Assembly: GCA_030622115.1 (NCBI GenBank)
Contig: JAUXGN010000005.1
Span: 25,911 to 89,910, forward strand
Direction: 5' to 3'
Origin: Candidatus Eiseniibacteriota bacterium
GTDB taxonomy: Bacteria > Joyebacterota > Joyebacteria > Joyebacterales > Joyebacteraceae
Length of the DNA: 64,000 nt
Of the stretch, positions 1 through 7,721 are shown in pieces (positions within the stretch are counted from its first letter, which is position 1; each line of letters begins with the position of its first letter). Below the pieces are notes generated by a model, which had not been told where the DNA came from, ran no database searches, and saw only the letters and a program-made list of their open reading frames with translations. The translations under genes were made by a program, and so were the position numbers.

Positions 1-207
1 GCCATCTCGCGTCATTTCGATGATGACGTTGCGTCCCGCCGGCGTTGAGAGGGCGACCTTCAGCGCGTGCTCGCCGATCTCCAGATTCACGTTCTCAAGC
101 TGCTCACCATAGAGGATGGCCGGAATCAGTCCCTGCCTGCGAACGCGCTTGGCGCCCTGTCTACCGAGCGCCGTCCTTACTGCTGTTTGTAGCGTGACTA
201 CTGCCAT
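1..207 (-). CDS. rplY: 50S ribosomal protein L25/general stress protein Ctc, 3' part cut by window edge
   Basis: The first 69 codons are readable from the ATG at 207 leftward; the rest lies outside the window. The start MAVVTLQTAVRTALGRQGAK and the following RVRRQGLIPAILYGE are typical of the bL25/Ctc N-terminal domain, which binds 5S rRNA in the large ribosomal subunit. A good ribosome binding site, GGAG followed by 8 bases, precedes the ATG. It lies directly downstream of prs, the same order as prs-ctc in Bacillus. Whether it has the long C-terminal TL5/Ctc domain cannot be seen. Confidence 0.88.
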   Translation of the reverse strand, partial: MAVVTLQTAVRTALGRQGAKRVRRQGLIPAILYGEQLENVNLEIGEHALKVALSTPAGRNVIIEMTRDG

Positions 208-288
208 TATGTGATCTCCGTGTCTTCAATGGGTCGTCGACTCGAACCGCGCGGCGCACATGTCGCGATGACCACCCGGCAACGTGAA

Positions 289-1221
289 TCAGACAAAAAG
301 CGAACTGACGGACTTCTCCTCGTGAATCCTCTCGATCGCCTCACCAAGGAGTTCCGCCACTGACAAAACCGTGATCTTCGAACCTGTATCACTTCTAACC
401 CTGAGTGTGTTGGTCACAACAACCTCAGCGATAACAGACTTCGCCAGTCTTTCTTCCGCGTCCCCGGCAAGCACGGCGTGAGTCGCCCCAGCGGTGATGC
501 CCAGCGCGCCCAACTCCATGATGGCCTGCGCAGCCTCTATGAGCGTGCTGGCGGTACACACGATGTCGTCGATCATGATCACATGCTTACCATCCACGTC
601 GCCCACCACATTCATTACCTTCGTTGCGTCCGGTCTCGGTCTTCGCTTGTCAACGAATCCCAGGGAAGCTCCCAGCCTCTTGGCAAAGGCGCGTCCCATC
701 TTGATGCTGCCGGTATCAGGGACCATCACCACGAGGTTGTCCTTGATGGTCTGGTCAAAGTACCTGAGCAGCACAGGGGCCGCGTAGATGTGATCGAGCG
801 GTATGTCGAAGAAACCCTGAATCTGAGGAGCATGAAGGTCCATCGTCAGGACTCTGTCTGCTCCCGCCTTGGTAACCAGATTCGCAATGAGCTTCGCGGT
901 GATCGCGACACGCGGTCGATCCTTCCTGTCCTGACGAGCATACCCGAAGTATGGAATGACCGCCGTGATCCTGCGCGCTGAGGCCCGCTTGAGCGCGTCC
1001 AGCATTATGAGCAGCTCAAGCATGTTGTCGGCCGGCGGCCCCGTCGGCTGGAGCACGAATGCGTCCACGCCTCTGACGTTCTCCGTGATACTGACGCGAA
1101 TCTCGCCGTCCTTGAACGTGTCCACGACAGCGTCGCCAAGACCGATACCGAGATACTCACAGATTTCGACTGCGAGTTCCTTGTTCGCATTCCCGCTGAA
1201 CAGCCTCAGTTCGTCACGCAT
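289..1221 (-). CDS. prs: Ribose-phosphate pyrophosphokinase (PRPP synthetase)
   Basis: This cytosolic enzyme makes 5-phosphoribosyl 1-diphosphate from ribose 5-phosphate and ATP for nucleotide, His, Trp and NAD synthesis. The 310 residues match the usual class I length. Visible signatures are ELRLFSGNANKELA at the N-terminus, the ATP-loop region YFGYARQDRKDRPR, and the PRPP-binding loop VIMIDDIVCTASTLIEAA. The ATG at 1221 is preferred over the GTG one codon upstream because GGAGAGAGTG sits just before it. It lies between tRNA-Gln and rplY. A PRPP-consuming UbiA-type transferase may be encoded at 2757-3650 in the same gene run. Confidence 0.96.
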   Translation of the reverse strand: MRDELRLFSGNANKELAVEICEYLGIGLGDAVVDTFKDGEIRVSITENVRGVDAFVLQPTGPPADNMLELLIMLDALKRASARRITAVIPYFGYARQDRKDRPRVAITAKLIANLVTKAGADRVLTMDLHAPQIQGFFDIPLDHIYAAPVLLRYFDQTIKDNLVVMVPDTGSIKMGRAFAKRLGASLGFVDKRRPRPDATKVMNVVGDVDGKHVIMIDDIVCTASTLIEAAQAIMELGALGITAGATHAVLAGDAEERLAKSVIAEVVVTNTLRVRSDTGSKITVLSVAELLGEAIERIHEEKSVSSLFV

Positions 1222-1267
1222 CACTCTCTCCAGTTTTCACTCCATCCGTCGATTCCGGCGCCCCCTC

Positions 1268-1341
1268 TGGCTGGGGCGGGAGGATTCGAACCTCCGATGC
1301 GGGAACCAAAGTCCCGTGTCTTGCCACTTGACGACGCCCCA
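1268..1341 (-). tRNA. tRNA-Gln (anticodon TTG)
   Basis: The 74-nt gene folds as a cloverleaf: acceptor TGGGGCG/CGCCCCA, T-loop GGTTCGAATCC, and anticodon loop CTTTGGT giving TTG, which reads CAA. The 3' CCA is encoded. It is inserted between spoVG and prs on the same strand. I see no promoter of its own, so it may be processed from the longer transcript. Confidence 0.95.
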
Positions 1342-1408
1342 GCGCCATCGCTGATGCGATTGCCCGATTCCGGCGGCGCTCGTTGCACCTCCGTCTGGAC
1401 GTGTGGAT

Positions 1409-1741
1409 CTACTTGTCGTATTCCTCTGCAATCACCAGGACCTGGTCGCCGACAGACTCCACCTCCACGCGCGTCGGCTCCATCCCCACTTCGAGCTGCC
1501 GTCTGTACTCACCCATCACGGCATCCTCGATCATCTCTCGCGTGCTGTTGTTGATGGGGTGCGCTATGTCTCTGAACTCGCCATCCTTCCGTCGACGACT
1601 CGGCATGGCCACGAAGAGCCCCGTGTTACCATCGATAACCTTGAGTCCCCTGACCACGAAGGCATCGTCGAAGGTGATGCTGACAAACGCTTTGAGACGT
1701 TCCTCGCCCCGCAACGTCAATCGTACCTCGGTAATCTCCAT
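1409..1741 (-). CDS. spoVG: Septation/sporulation regulator SpoVG
   Basis: SpoVG is a small RNA/DNA-binding regulator found far beyond spore formers. The ATG at 1741 gives 110 residues beginning [20 protein letters not shown], the conserved SpoVG start; the open frame continues upstream but is not needed. Other family marks are [37 protein letters not shown] and the C-terminal region ending EEYDK. ispE lies just upstream and prs downstream, as in Bacillus, although glmU is missing and a tRNA-Gln sits in its place. Its targets in this organism are unknown. Confidence 0.95.
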   Translation of the reverse strand: MEITEVRLTLRGEERLKAFVSITFDDAFVVRGLKVIDGNTGLFVAMPSRRRKDGEFRDIAHPINNSTREMIEDAVMGEYRRQLEVGMEPTRVEVESVGDQVLVIAEEYDK

Positions 1742-1828
1742 ACGTCTCACCGCCCTTTGCCTGAAAAAAGGGACAGGATCATCTCCGGGACACACCTCAT
1801 TGCGCCGTCGCGCTACGGCGCGACGCTC

Positions 1829-2704
1829 CTATGCGCCCTCGACCCGACACCCGGAGTCGATCGGCTCCACGATATGCATCTCCCACCCACGCCCCTCAAG
1901 GCGTGTCGAGAGATCTGTCGCTTCCTTCCGAGAACGTATCAAGCCAATCACCGTCGGTCCGCTTCCGGACATGACAGCGGCCTGGACGCCCGCGTCGAGA
2001 AGCGTCTCCTTCGCCACTCCAACCTCGGGGTAGCATGAAACAACTCCGGGCTCAAGGTCGTTGCGGAACGCCGTAACCAGCGATCCCAACTCCCCTTCCC
2101 GGATAGCTGAACAATTGAGTTTAGTGTAGCTTCCGTATCTTGTCAACCCGATTCTGGCCGCCCTGTACGCCTCTTCGGCGCGGACACCGAACGCCGGTGT
2201 CACGAGGAGAAGCCAGAAGCCGCTGAGCGGGGTCGTCGGTTCGAGGATCTCTCCTCTGCCGGAGCCTCTCGCAGTACCACCGTGGAGCAGAAACGGGACA
2301 TCCGAGCCGATCTCGAGCGCGAGGGCGGCCAGCTTCGCATCTGGTACTTCGAGGCCGAATAGCGCTCGTCCTCCCACGAGTACGGCAGCGGCATCAGCGC
2401 TGCCGCCCCCCAACCCCGCTGCAACCGGAATTCTCTTGATAAGATGAATCGCGATCGCCGGCATCGAGAACTCGCGGCTGAGAAGGGCCGCAGCCTGCCA
2501 GGCCAGATTCGACGGCCCGCCCGGCACCTGAATCCCCTCGCATGATAGAGTGATTCCGTTGTCGGATGGCTCGATGAGAAGGGTGTCGGAGAGTGAGACC
2601 GTCTGGAAGAGCGTCTCGATGTCATGATAGCCATCGGGCCTGATGTCTCCCACCGAAAGCCACAGATTGACCTTCGCATGGGCCTCAACCTGAATGTGTT
2701 TCAT
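1829..2704 (-). CDS. ispE: 4-diphosphocytidyl-2-C-methyl-D-erythritol kinase
   Basis: IspE is the GHMP kinase of the non-mevalonate (MEP) isoprenoid pathway; it phosphorylates the 2-hydroxyl of CDP-methylerythritol. The ATG at 2704 starts MKHIQVEAHAKVNLWLSVGD, the family N-terminus with the AKVNL motif. The ATP-binding GHMP loop IPVAAGLGGGSADAAAVL is intact, and the late motif AAVMSGSGPTVIGL is the usual third GHMP motif. The 291-residue length is normal. It supplies isoprenoid precursors, which fits the GGGP synthase and the two UbiA prenyltransferases in the window. Confidence 0.95.
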   Translation of the reverse strand: MKHIQVEAHAKVNLWLSVGDIRPDGYHDIETLFQTVSLSDTLLIEPSDNGITLSCEGIQVPGGPSNLAWQAAALLSREFSMPAIAIHLIKRIPVAAGLGGGSADAAAVLVGGRALFGLEVPDAKLAALALEIGSDVPFLLHGGTARGSGRGEILEPTTPLSGFWLLLVTPAFGVRAEEAYRAARIGLTRYGSYTKLNCSAIREGELGSLVTAFRNDLEPGVVSCYPEVGVAKETLLDAGVQAAVMSGSGPTVIGLIRSRKEATDLSTRLEGRGWEMHIVEPIDSGCRVEGA

Positions 2705-2756
2705 GAACGCCCTCGTCGCAATCGTGAATCGTGCCGGATCCCCACTGGAAGAGCAG

Positions 2757-3650
2757 CTACAATGAGTAGACCACATAGATCACGACGCCGACCCACAGCA
2801 GAACGGCAACTGCGAGGTGGATATCCGATGTCAGCGCCTTTGACGGCTTCGCTCCGCCGCCGTCTGCAAGGACCATGAAGAGATACCGGAAGAGACCGTA
2901 GACCACGAACGGGATCGTATAGACGAGACCAGCACTGCCTATCTTCTCCACGGTCCCGGGCCAGATCGTGTAGATGGAGTACGACACGATCGTCGACGCC
3001 GTTACGATTCCGATGAGTCCGTCTACGAACACGATCGGGTAGTGGTCAAGAGTCGCGCGGTGTCCTCCCCTGCCCTCGCCGAGCGAGATGGCCTCCGCCC
3101 GTCTCTTCCCAAGCCCCAGAAAGAGAGCGAGAAAGAAAGTGCAGATAAGGAGCCAAGGAGAGAGCTCCGTACCGGGGGCCGCAACTCGCAGCACCTCAAC
3201 GCTGGCGGCAGCTCTAAGCACGAATCCGATCGCGATCGACATCACGTCGAGGATGACCACTCGCCGGAGGACGACGCTGTACAGCATATTGAGGAGGAGA
3301 TAGCCCAGCGACACGTGTCCGAAACTCGCGTGGATGCTGTAGGCCCAAGCCAGTCCCCCGGCCGCGGCAACCGTACCCGCCGCCGCGGCGAGTCCCATCG
3401 AGAGTTCGCCTGAAGCAAGCGGTCGCATCCTCTTCTCGGGATGTCTGCGGTCCTTTGCGAGATCAACGATGTCATTGATGATGTACACGGCCCCGGACAG
3501 CAGGCAGAACACCATGAACCCCGAGGTGGCAAGTCCGATCAGTTCGCCGTCCGCAAGGCCTCCCGCGAAGATCAGCCCGGCAAAGAGCACCAGGTTCTTT
3601 ATCCACTGATGTGGCCTCAGCGTTTTGAGGAGACCGCGAAGCTGTCTCAT
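2757..3650 (-). CDS. UbiA-family transferase, decaprenyl-phosphate phosphoribosyltransferase-like
   Basis: This 297-residue membrane protein has about eight to nine hydrophobic segments. The N-terminus LRPHQWIKNLVLFAGLIFAG and the active-site block YIINDIVDLAKDRRHPEKR followed by MRPLASG are the hallmarks of the DPPR-synthase branch of UbiA, which joins PRPP to a polyprenyl phosphate. The second Asp-rich region is less clear. The ATG at 3650 is chosen because GGAGGTGAA directly precedes it; the earlier ATG would contain that site. In the same run are prs (PRPP) and ispE (isoprenoids). The exact acceptor is an inference; another polyprenyl transfer is possible. Confidence 0.8.
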   Translation of the reverse strand: MRQLRGLLKTLRPHQWIKNLVLFAGLIFAGGLADGELIGLATSGFMVFCLLSGAVYIINDIVDLAKDRRHPEKRMRPLASGELSMGLAAAAGTVAAAGGLAWAYSIHASFGHVSLGYLLLNMLYSVVLRRVVILDVMSIAIGFVLRAAASVEVLRVAAPGTELSPWLLICTFFLALFLGLGKRRAEAISLGEGRGGHRATLDHYPIVFVDGLIGIVTASTIVSYSIYTIWPGTVEKIGSAGLVYTIPFVVYGLFRYLFMVLADGGGAKPSKALTSDIHLAVAVLLWVGVVIYVVYSL

Positions 3651-3672
3651 TTCACCTCCACAACTCACTGCC

Positions 3673-4287
3673 CTAGGACAGGATATCCTTGAGCTTCGTT
3701 ACGATAAGGTCCACAGCGACGACGTTCCTACCGCCTTCGGGAATCACCACATCCGCGTATCGCTTGCTCGGTTCCACGAACTGCAAGTGCATCGGCCGGA
3801 CCGTCTTCAGATACTGCTCGATGACCTGCTCCACGGTCCGTCCCCGCTTTACGATGTCACGCCTGAGCCTGCGGATGAACCTTTCGTCGGCATCCGTATC
3901 GACGTAGAGCTTTATGTCCAGAAGATCCCGGAACTCCGGCTCGGCCAAAACGAGAATGCCCTCCAGAAGAACGATCCTCGCCGGCCGAACCCTGACCGAT
4001 TCGTTCCTCCGTGTGTGGGTCTCATAGTCGTAGATCGGCTTCTCTATCGTCTGTCCGGCTTTCAGCTTCTTCAGATGCTCCAGCAGAAGCCCACTCTCGA
4101 AGGCGTCCGGGTGATCGTAGTTGATGCCCTCCCGCTCGCGCGGTGTCAGATGGCTCCGATCCAGATAGTATGAGTCGTGGTGGATAGTGACGACGCTGGC
4201 ACTCGGAAAGTGCTTCAGAACCTCCCTCGCCACCGTCGTCTTTCCAGAGCCCGTACCTCCAGCGATTCCGATGATTACCGGATCCAC
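3673..4287 (-). CDS. udk: Uridine kinase
   Basis: This P-loop kinase phosphorylates uridine/cytidine to UMP/CMP in pyrimidine salvage. The protein begins at a GTG (4287) with GGAGG 8 bases upstream, reading [20 protein letters not shown], so the Walker A lies within the first 20 residues as usual. [26 protein letters not shown] and [10 protein letters not shown] are classic Udk substrate-binding stretches. The 204-residue length is normal. An upstream in-frame ATG at 4347 would overlap gmhA by 26 bases and adds non-conserved sequence, so I reject it. Confidence 0.93.
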   Translation of the reverse strand: MDPVIIGIAGGTGSGKTTVAREVLKHFPSASVVTIHHDSYYLDRSHLTPREREGINYDHPDAFESGLLLEHLKKLKAGQTIEKPIYDYETHTRRNESVRVRPARIVLLEGILVLAEPEFRDLLDIKLYVDTDADERFIRRLRRDIVKRGRTVEQVIEQYLKTVRPMHLQFVEPSKRYADVVIPEGGRNVVAVDLIVTKLKDILS

Positions 4288-4321
4288 GGCTACTCCCTCC
4301 AATGTTGCAGGCGCAAGAACC

Positions 4322-4915
4322 CTACGCCCTGAAGAGGTCGTCCTCAACGATCTCGCAGATCGCGTGACCGATTGCGATGTGAATCTCCTGGATGCGTTGC
4401 GTGTCGTGAGACGGCGCTCTCAGTGAATGATCACAAAACTCCTCCATCGCGCCGCCGCTCTCGCCAAGAAGTCCGACGGTCACAAGTCCCGCCGCCTTGG
4501 CCGCCTTCAGTGCCGCCACCACATTCGGCGATGAACCACTCGTAGATATGCCTACCAGAACGTCGCCGGTCTTCCCTAGAGCCTCCACCTGTCGTGCAAA
4601 CACAGCTTCATAACCGTAATCGTTCGCCACAGCCGTCAGCGTGGAGGCGTTCACCGTGAGAGCGACCGCCGGAAGAGCGCGCCGCTCAAGCCTGAGCCGA
4701 CCAGCGAGTTCGGCTGCCAGGTGCTGCGCATCCGCAGCACTTCCTCCGTTCCCGCAGAAGAGGATCTTCCCTCCCCCCTTCAGGGCTTCCACCAAAGCCG
4801 CCGCAACTGTCGCTCCGATTGTGGGAAGCGCCTCGGCCGCCCTGGCCAAGGCATCAGAGGAATCGCCCAACGCCGTCCGCATGCGCAGAGCCGACGCGCC
4901 TGTGTCTTCTCTCAT
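4322..4915 (-). CDS. gmhA: Sedoheptulose-7-phosphate isomerase
   Basis: GmhA converts sedoheptulose 7-phosphate to D-glycero-D-manno-heptose 7-phosphate, the first step towards nucleotide-activated heptose for LPS core or surface glycan. The 197-residue SIS-domain protein shows [40 protein letters not shown] and the late [17 protein letters not shown], all typical of GmhA; the His and Glu of the last motif are probable metal ligands. Its ATG overlaps the rmlD stop (ATGA), implying translational coupling. The other heptose genes (hldE, gmhB) are not in the window. Confidence 0.93.
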   Translation of the reverse strand: MREDTGASALRMRTALGDSSDALARAAEALPTIGATVAAALVEALKGGGKILFCGNGGSAADAQHLAAELAGRLRLERRALPAVALTVNASTLTAVANDYGYEAVFARQVEALGKTGDVLVGISTSGSSPNVVAALKAAKAAGLVTVGLLGESGGAMEEFCDHSLRAPSHDTQRIQEIHIAIGHAICEIVEDDLFRA

Positions 4916-5763
4916 CCCCCCTGCCTTTCCATAAGATAGTCCGCCAGCGCCTCCCGCCAGGACCGCGGCTCCCAGCCAAGTGACTCGGTCAGCCGAGCAA
5001 GCGACAGCACGGATCGCCTCGGACGCTTTGCCGGACGCGTAAACTCCTCGGTCCGCACGGGCTCAACGCGGACATCTGAGAGGCCTGAAAGATCCAGGAT
5101 AGCCCTTGCGAAGCTGAACCAGGTGCAGCTTCCTGAGTTCGTGGCGTTGACCAGGCCGCGAACTCCTGTGGACTGAAGGTCCGCGATGATCGTGGCAAGA
5201 TCCGCCGCACTCGTCGGCATTCCCTCCTGATCATCGACGACTCTCAGCCCGTCCCGTTCTCCCGCAAGACGAAGCATCGTTTCAACGAAATTTGGGCTGC
5301 CGTGACCGTAAAGCCACGCTGTGCGCAGTATGAGATACTCAGCCCCGGATTCCGCAACCGCCGTCTCGCCCGCGAGCTTCGACTCGCCGTAGACATTGAG
5401 GGGATTGGGTGTGTCGCTCTCCGCATAGGGTGAGCTGCTCTCTCCATCGAACACATAGTCCGTACTCATATGTACGATGAGCGCGCCAATGTCGTGTGCG
5501 GCCAGTGCGACATTCCCTGCGCCGTTCGCATTGACCTGGAAGGCCAGGTCGCGGTTTGATTCAGCGCCATCGACATCGGTGTACGCCGCGCAGTTGACGA
5601 TGATATGCGGCGATGCCCTTCGCACGGCCGCCAGTGTCGCAGCGGCATCGACAATGTCGAATGCCGGGATGTCAACTCCAATGACTGCACATCGGCTACT
5701 CAGAGCCCGCACGACCGCGCGTCCCAGCATGCCGTCCGCGCCCGTCACCAGGACATCACTCAT
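4912..5763 (-). CDS. rmlD: dTDP-4-dehydrorhamnose reductase
   Basis: RmlD is an NAD(P)H-dependent short-chain-dehydrogenase-fold reductase that makes the final step to dTDP-L-rhamnose. The N-terminal Rossmann motif [13 protein letters not shown], the [14 protein letters not shown] segment, MSTDYVFDG, and the catalytic Y..K in [11 protein letters not shown] are all present. The 283-residue size is typical. The start lies within the rmlA stop region (TGATG overlap); a GTG one codon upstream is also possible. Only rmlA and rmlD are found here, so rmlB and rmlC must lie elsewhere. Confidence 0.92.
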   Translation of the reverse strand: MSDVLVTGADGMLGRAVVRALSSRCAVIGVDIPAFDIVDAAATLAAVRRASPHIIVNCAAYTDVDGAESNRDLAFQVNANGAGNVALAAHDIGALIVHMSTDYVFDGESSSPYAESDTPNPLNVYGESKLAGETAVAESGAEYLILRTAWLYGHGSPNFVETMLRLAGERDGLRVVDDQEGMPTSAADLATIIADLQSTGVRGLVNATNSGSCTWFSFARAILDLSGLSDVRVEPVRTEEFTRPAKRPRRSVLSLARLTESLGWEPRSWREALADYLMERQGG

Positions 5764-6836
5764 CACGGCACCTCGATGCGGCTCGCATCACCTACCATGA
5801 ACCGGTATGCCCGTGGCATCGTCCCGCTCTTCACGATCTCCACATCCTTGCCGATGAGACTCCGTTCCATGCGCTGGCCAAGATTGACGATCCTCGAATT
5901 CTCGAGCACGATACTGTGTTCCACCTCGGAGTTGTGAATGACAACATCGTGGTATATCGATGTGAACGGTCCGACGTATGATCTCTCTATCCGCGATCCG
6001 CGCCCGATGATCAGAGGTCCTCTGAGGACACTGCCCTCAACCACGGCCCCGTCCTCGATCACAACGCTGCCGTCAATCCGGGACGCTGCATCGACCATCC
6101 CACGATTCTCTCCCTCGAGCGTCTCAAGGATCATGCGATTGGCCTCAAGGATGTCCTCGAGCTTCCCCGTGTCTTTCCACCAACCCGTCACCTTGTGCGC
6201 TCTCACCGTTCGCTCGTGGTCGACCATGTACTGAATGGCATCGGTTATCTCGAGTTCGTTTCTTTGCGACGGTGTGATGTTCCTTACGGCCTCGAAGACT
6301 GTCTCGTCGAACATGTAGACGCCAACGAGCGCCAGATCGGATTTCGGGTTCTCCGGCTTCTCCTCCAGTCGAACGACGCGGCCGCCGTCGAGTTCGGCCA
6401 CTCCGAATTCCGACGGATTCGGAACACTCGCGAGCAGGATCTGAGCATTCGGTTTCGTCTTGTGGAACTCGTTCACAAACTCCGTAATGCCACCCATGAT
6501 CAGGTTGTCACCGAGATACATCACGAAGGACTCTCTGCCCATGAAGTCCTCGGCAATGGCAACAGCATGGGCCAGACCCCTGGGAGCATCCTGAAGCAGA
6601 TAGGTGACTCTCAAACCAAACGCTGAGCCGTCTCCCACGGCCGCTTCGATCTCAGCCGCCGTATCGCCGACCACGATCCCCACATCCACAATGCCCGCTG
6701 AGCGAATGGCCTCCAGACCGTAGAAGAGAATGGGTTTGTTGGCGATTGGCACGAGCTGTTTCGCGCTCGTGTGTGTTATCGGCCTGAGACGTGTGCCTCT
6801 GCCTCCGGAGAGTACAAGAGCTTTGATCTCGATCAC
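5763..6836 (-). CDS. rmlA: Glucose-1-phosphate thymidylyltransferase, long form
   Basis: This sugar nucleotidyltransferase makes dTDP-glucose from dTTP and glucose 1-phosphate. The 357 residues start from a GTG and have the catalytic loop LVLSGGRGTRLRPITHTSAK. The DNLIMGG metal site is present, as is a C-terminal third (about 240-350) of left-handed beta-helix hexapeptide repeats, such as VVIEDGAVVEGSVLRGP. That extra helix marks the long form found in archaea and some bacteria rather than the 290-residue RmlA. Its gene lies directly upstream of rmlD with a TGATG overlap. A different sugar-1-phosphate substrate cannot be excluded. Confidence 0.88.
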   Translation of the reverse strand: MIEIKALVLSGGRGTRLRPITHTSAKQLVPIANKPILFYGLEAIRSAGIVDVGIVVGDTAAEIEAAVGDGSAFGLRVTYLLQDAPRGLAHAVAIAEDFMGRESFVMYLGDNLIMGGITEFVNEFHKTKPNAQILLASVPNPSEFGVAELDGGRVVRLEEKPENPKSDLALVGVYMFDETVFEAVRNITPSQRNELEITDAIQYMVDHERTVRAHKVTGWWKDTGKLEDILEANRMILETLEGENRGMVDAASRIDGSVVIEDGAVVEGSVLRGPLIIGRGSRIERSYVGPFTSIYHDVVIHNSEVEHSIVLENSRIVNLGQRMERSLIGKDVEIVKSGTMPRAYRFMVGDASRIEVP

Positions 6837-6948
6837 CGACCTTTCGATTTGCGGATGTCTCGCGACGCACCGAGAGCCCGCGTGCGATCCCGCCGGAAAG
6901 CATGACCAAGTTGAGCGCTTCAGCGCCTTTCAGTCCGCCGGACTCGCA

Positions 6949-7695
6949 TCAGCCGTGGATGGCCGCCGCGAGTTCGGACACCAGTTCCAGATCTCTGGAG
7001 CGCTCTACAACATCCCCCGTCACAACGAGACGGGCGCCCGCTTCAACAAGTTTGGCGGCTGCTTCCGGCGTCCTGATACCCCCCCCTACCATCACGGGGA
7101 TATCCACGTAGCCTGCGACTGCCTGCACCATCTCTGTCGGCACGTGGGACTCCGCTCCGCTACCTGCATCCATGAAGGCGATCTGCATCCCAAGATACTG
7201 TGCCGCGAGCGCATGGGCCATGGCGATATCCGGCTTGTTTCTGGGAAGAGCCCGCGTACCGCTCATGAACTCGACCGAAGTAGTAGCACCCCCTTCGACC
7301 AACATGTACGCCGTGGGGATCGCCTCCAACCCCATCTTTCTCATTATCGGAGCCGCCTTCACGTGTTCGCCGATCAGAAGCTGCGGGTTTCGTCCACTTA
7401 CAAGCGACAGGAACAGAACCGCGTCGGCCTCAGGAACCACGAAGCCCAGATCCCCGGGAAAGATGACGACCGGCAGAGCAGAGGCTTCCTTCACTCTCCT
7501 GACGGTTTCTCCGATCTCACCCCCCATGGAGAGGCTTCCACCGATGAGAATGATGTCGGCGCCCCCTTGAGCCGCAAGCGCGGCCAGGTCCCCATTCTTG
7601 TCCGGAGTGAAACTGTCGGGATCCAGAAGAACCAGATAGAGAGCCTTCTGTGCTTCGAGCTTCTCGTGGATCTGTCTCAGAATCGCATGGTCCAT
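6949..7695 (-). CDS. Geranylgeranylglyceryl-phosphate synthase family protein (group II-like)
   Basis: Enzymes of this TIM-barrel family form the ether bond between sn-glycerol-1-phosphate and a polyprenyl diphosphate (GGPP in archaea, heptaprenyl-PP for Bacillus PcrB). The 248 residues show the family sequence LYLVLLDPDSFTP, the GGADIILIGGSLS strand, the LPVVIFPGD substrate loop, AYMLVEGGATTSVEFMSG, and the phosphate-binding VMVGGGIRTPEAA and LVVTGDVVE. An SD, GGAGAG, precedes the ATG. The chain length it prefers cannot be told from sequence by eye. It follows alaS and precedes rmlA. Presence in a bacterium suggests archaeal-type ether lipid precursors. Confidence 0.87.
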   Translation of the reverse strand: MDHAILRQIHEKLEAQKALYLVLLDPDSFTPDKNGDLAALAAQGGADIILIGGSLSMGGEIGETVRRVKEASALPVVIFPGDLGFVVPEADAVLFLSLVSGRNPQLLIGEHVKAAPIMRKMGLEAIPTAYMLVEGGATTSVEFMSGTRALPRNKPDIAMAHALAAQYLGMQIAFMDAGSGAESHVPTEMVQAVAGYVDIPVMVGGGIRTPEAAAKLVEAGARLVVTGDVVERSRDLELVSELAAAIHG

Positions 7696-7721
7696 TTCGT
7701 TGGCTCTCCAGAGTCTCAGGG

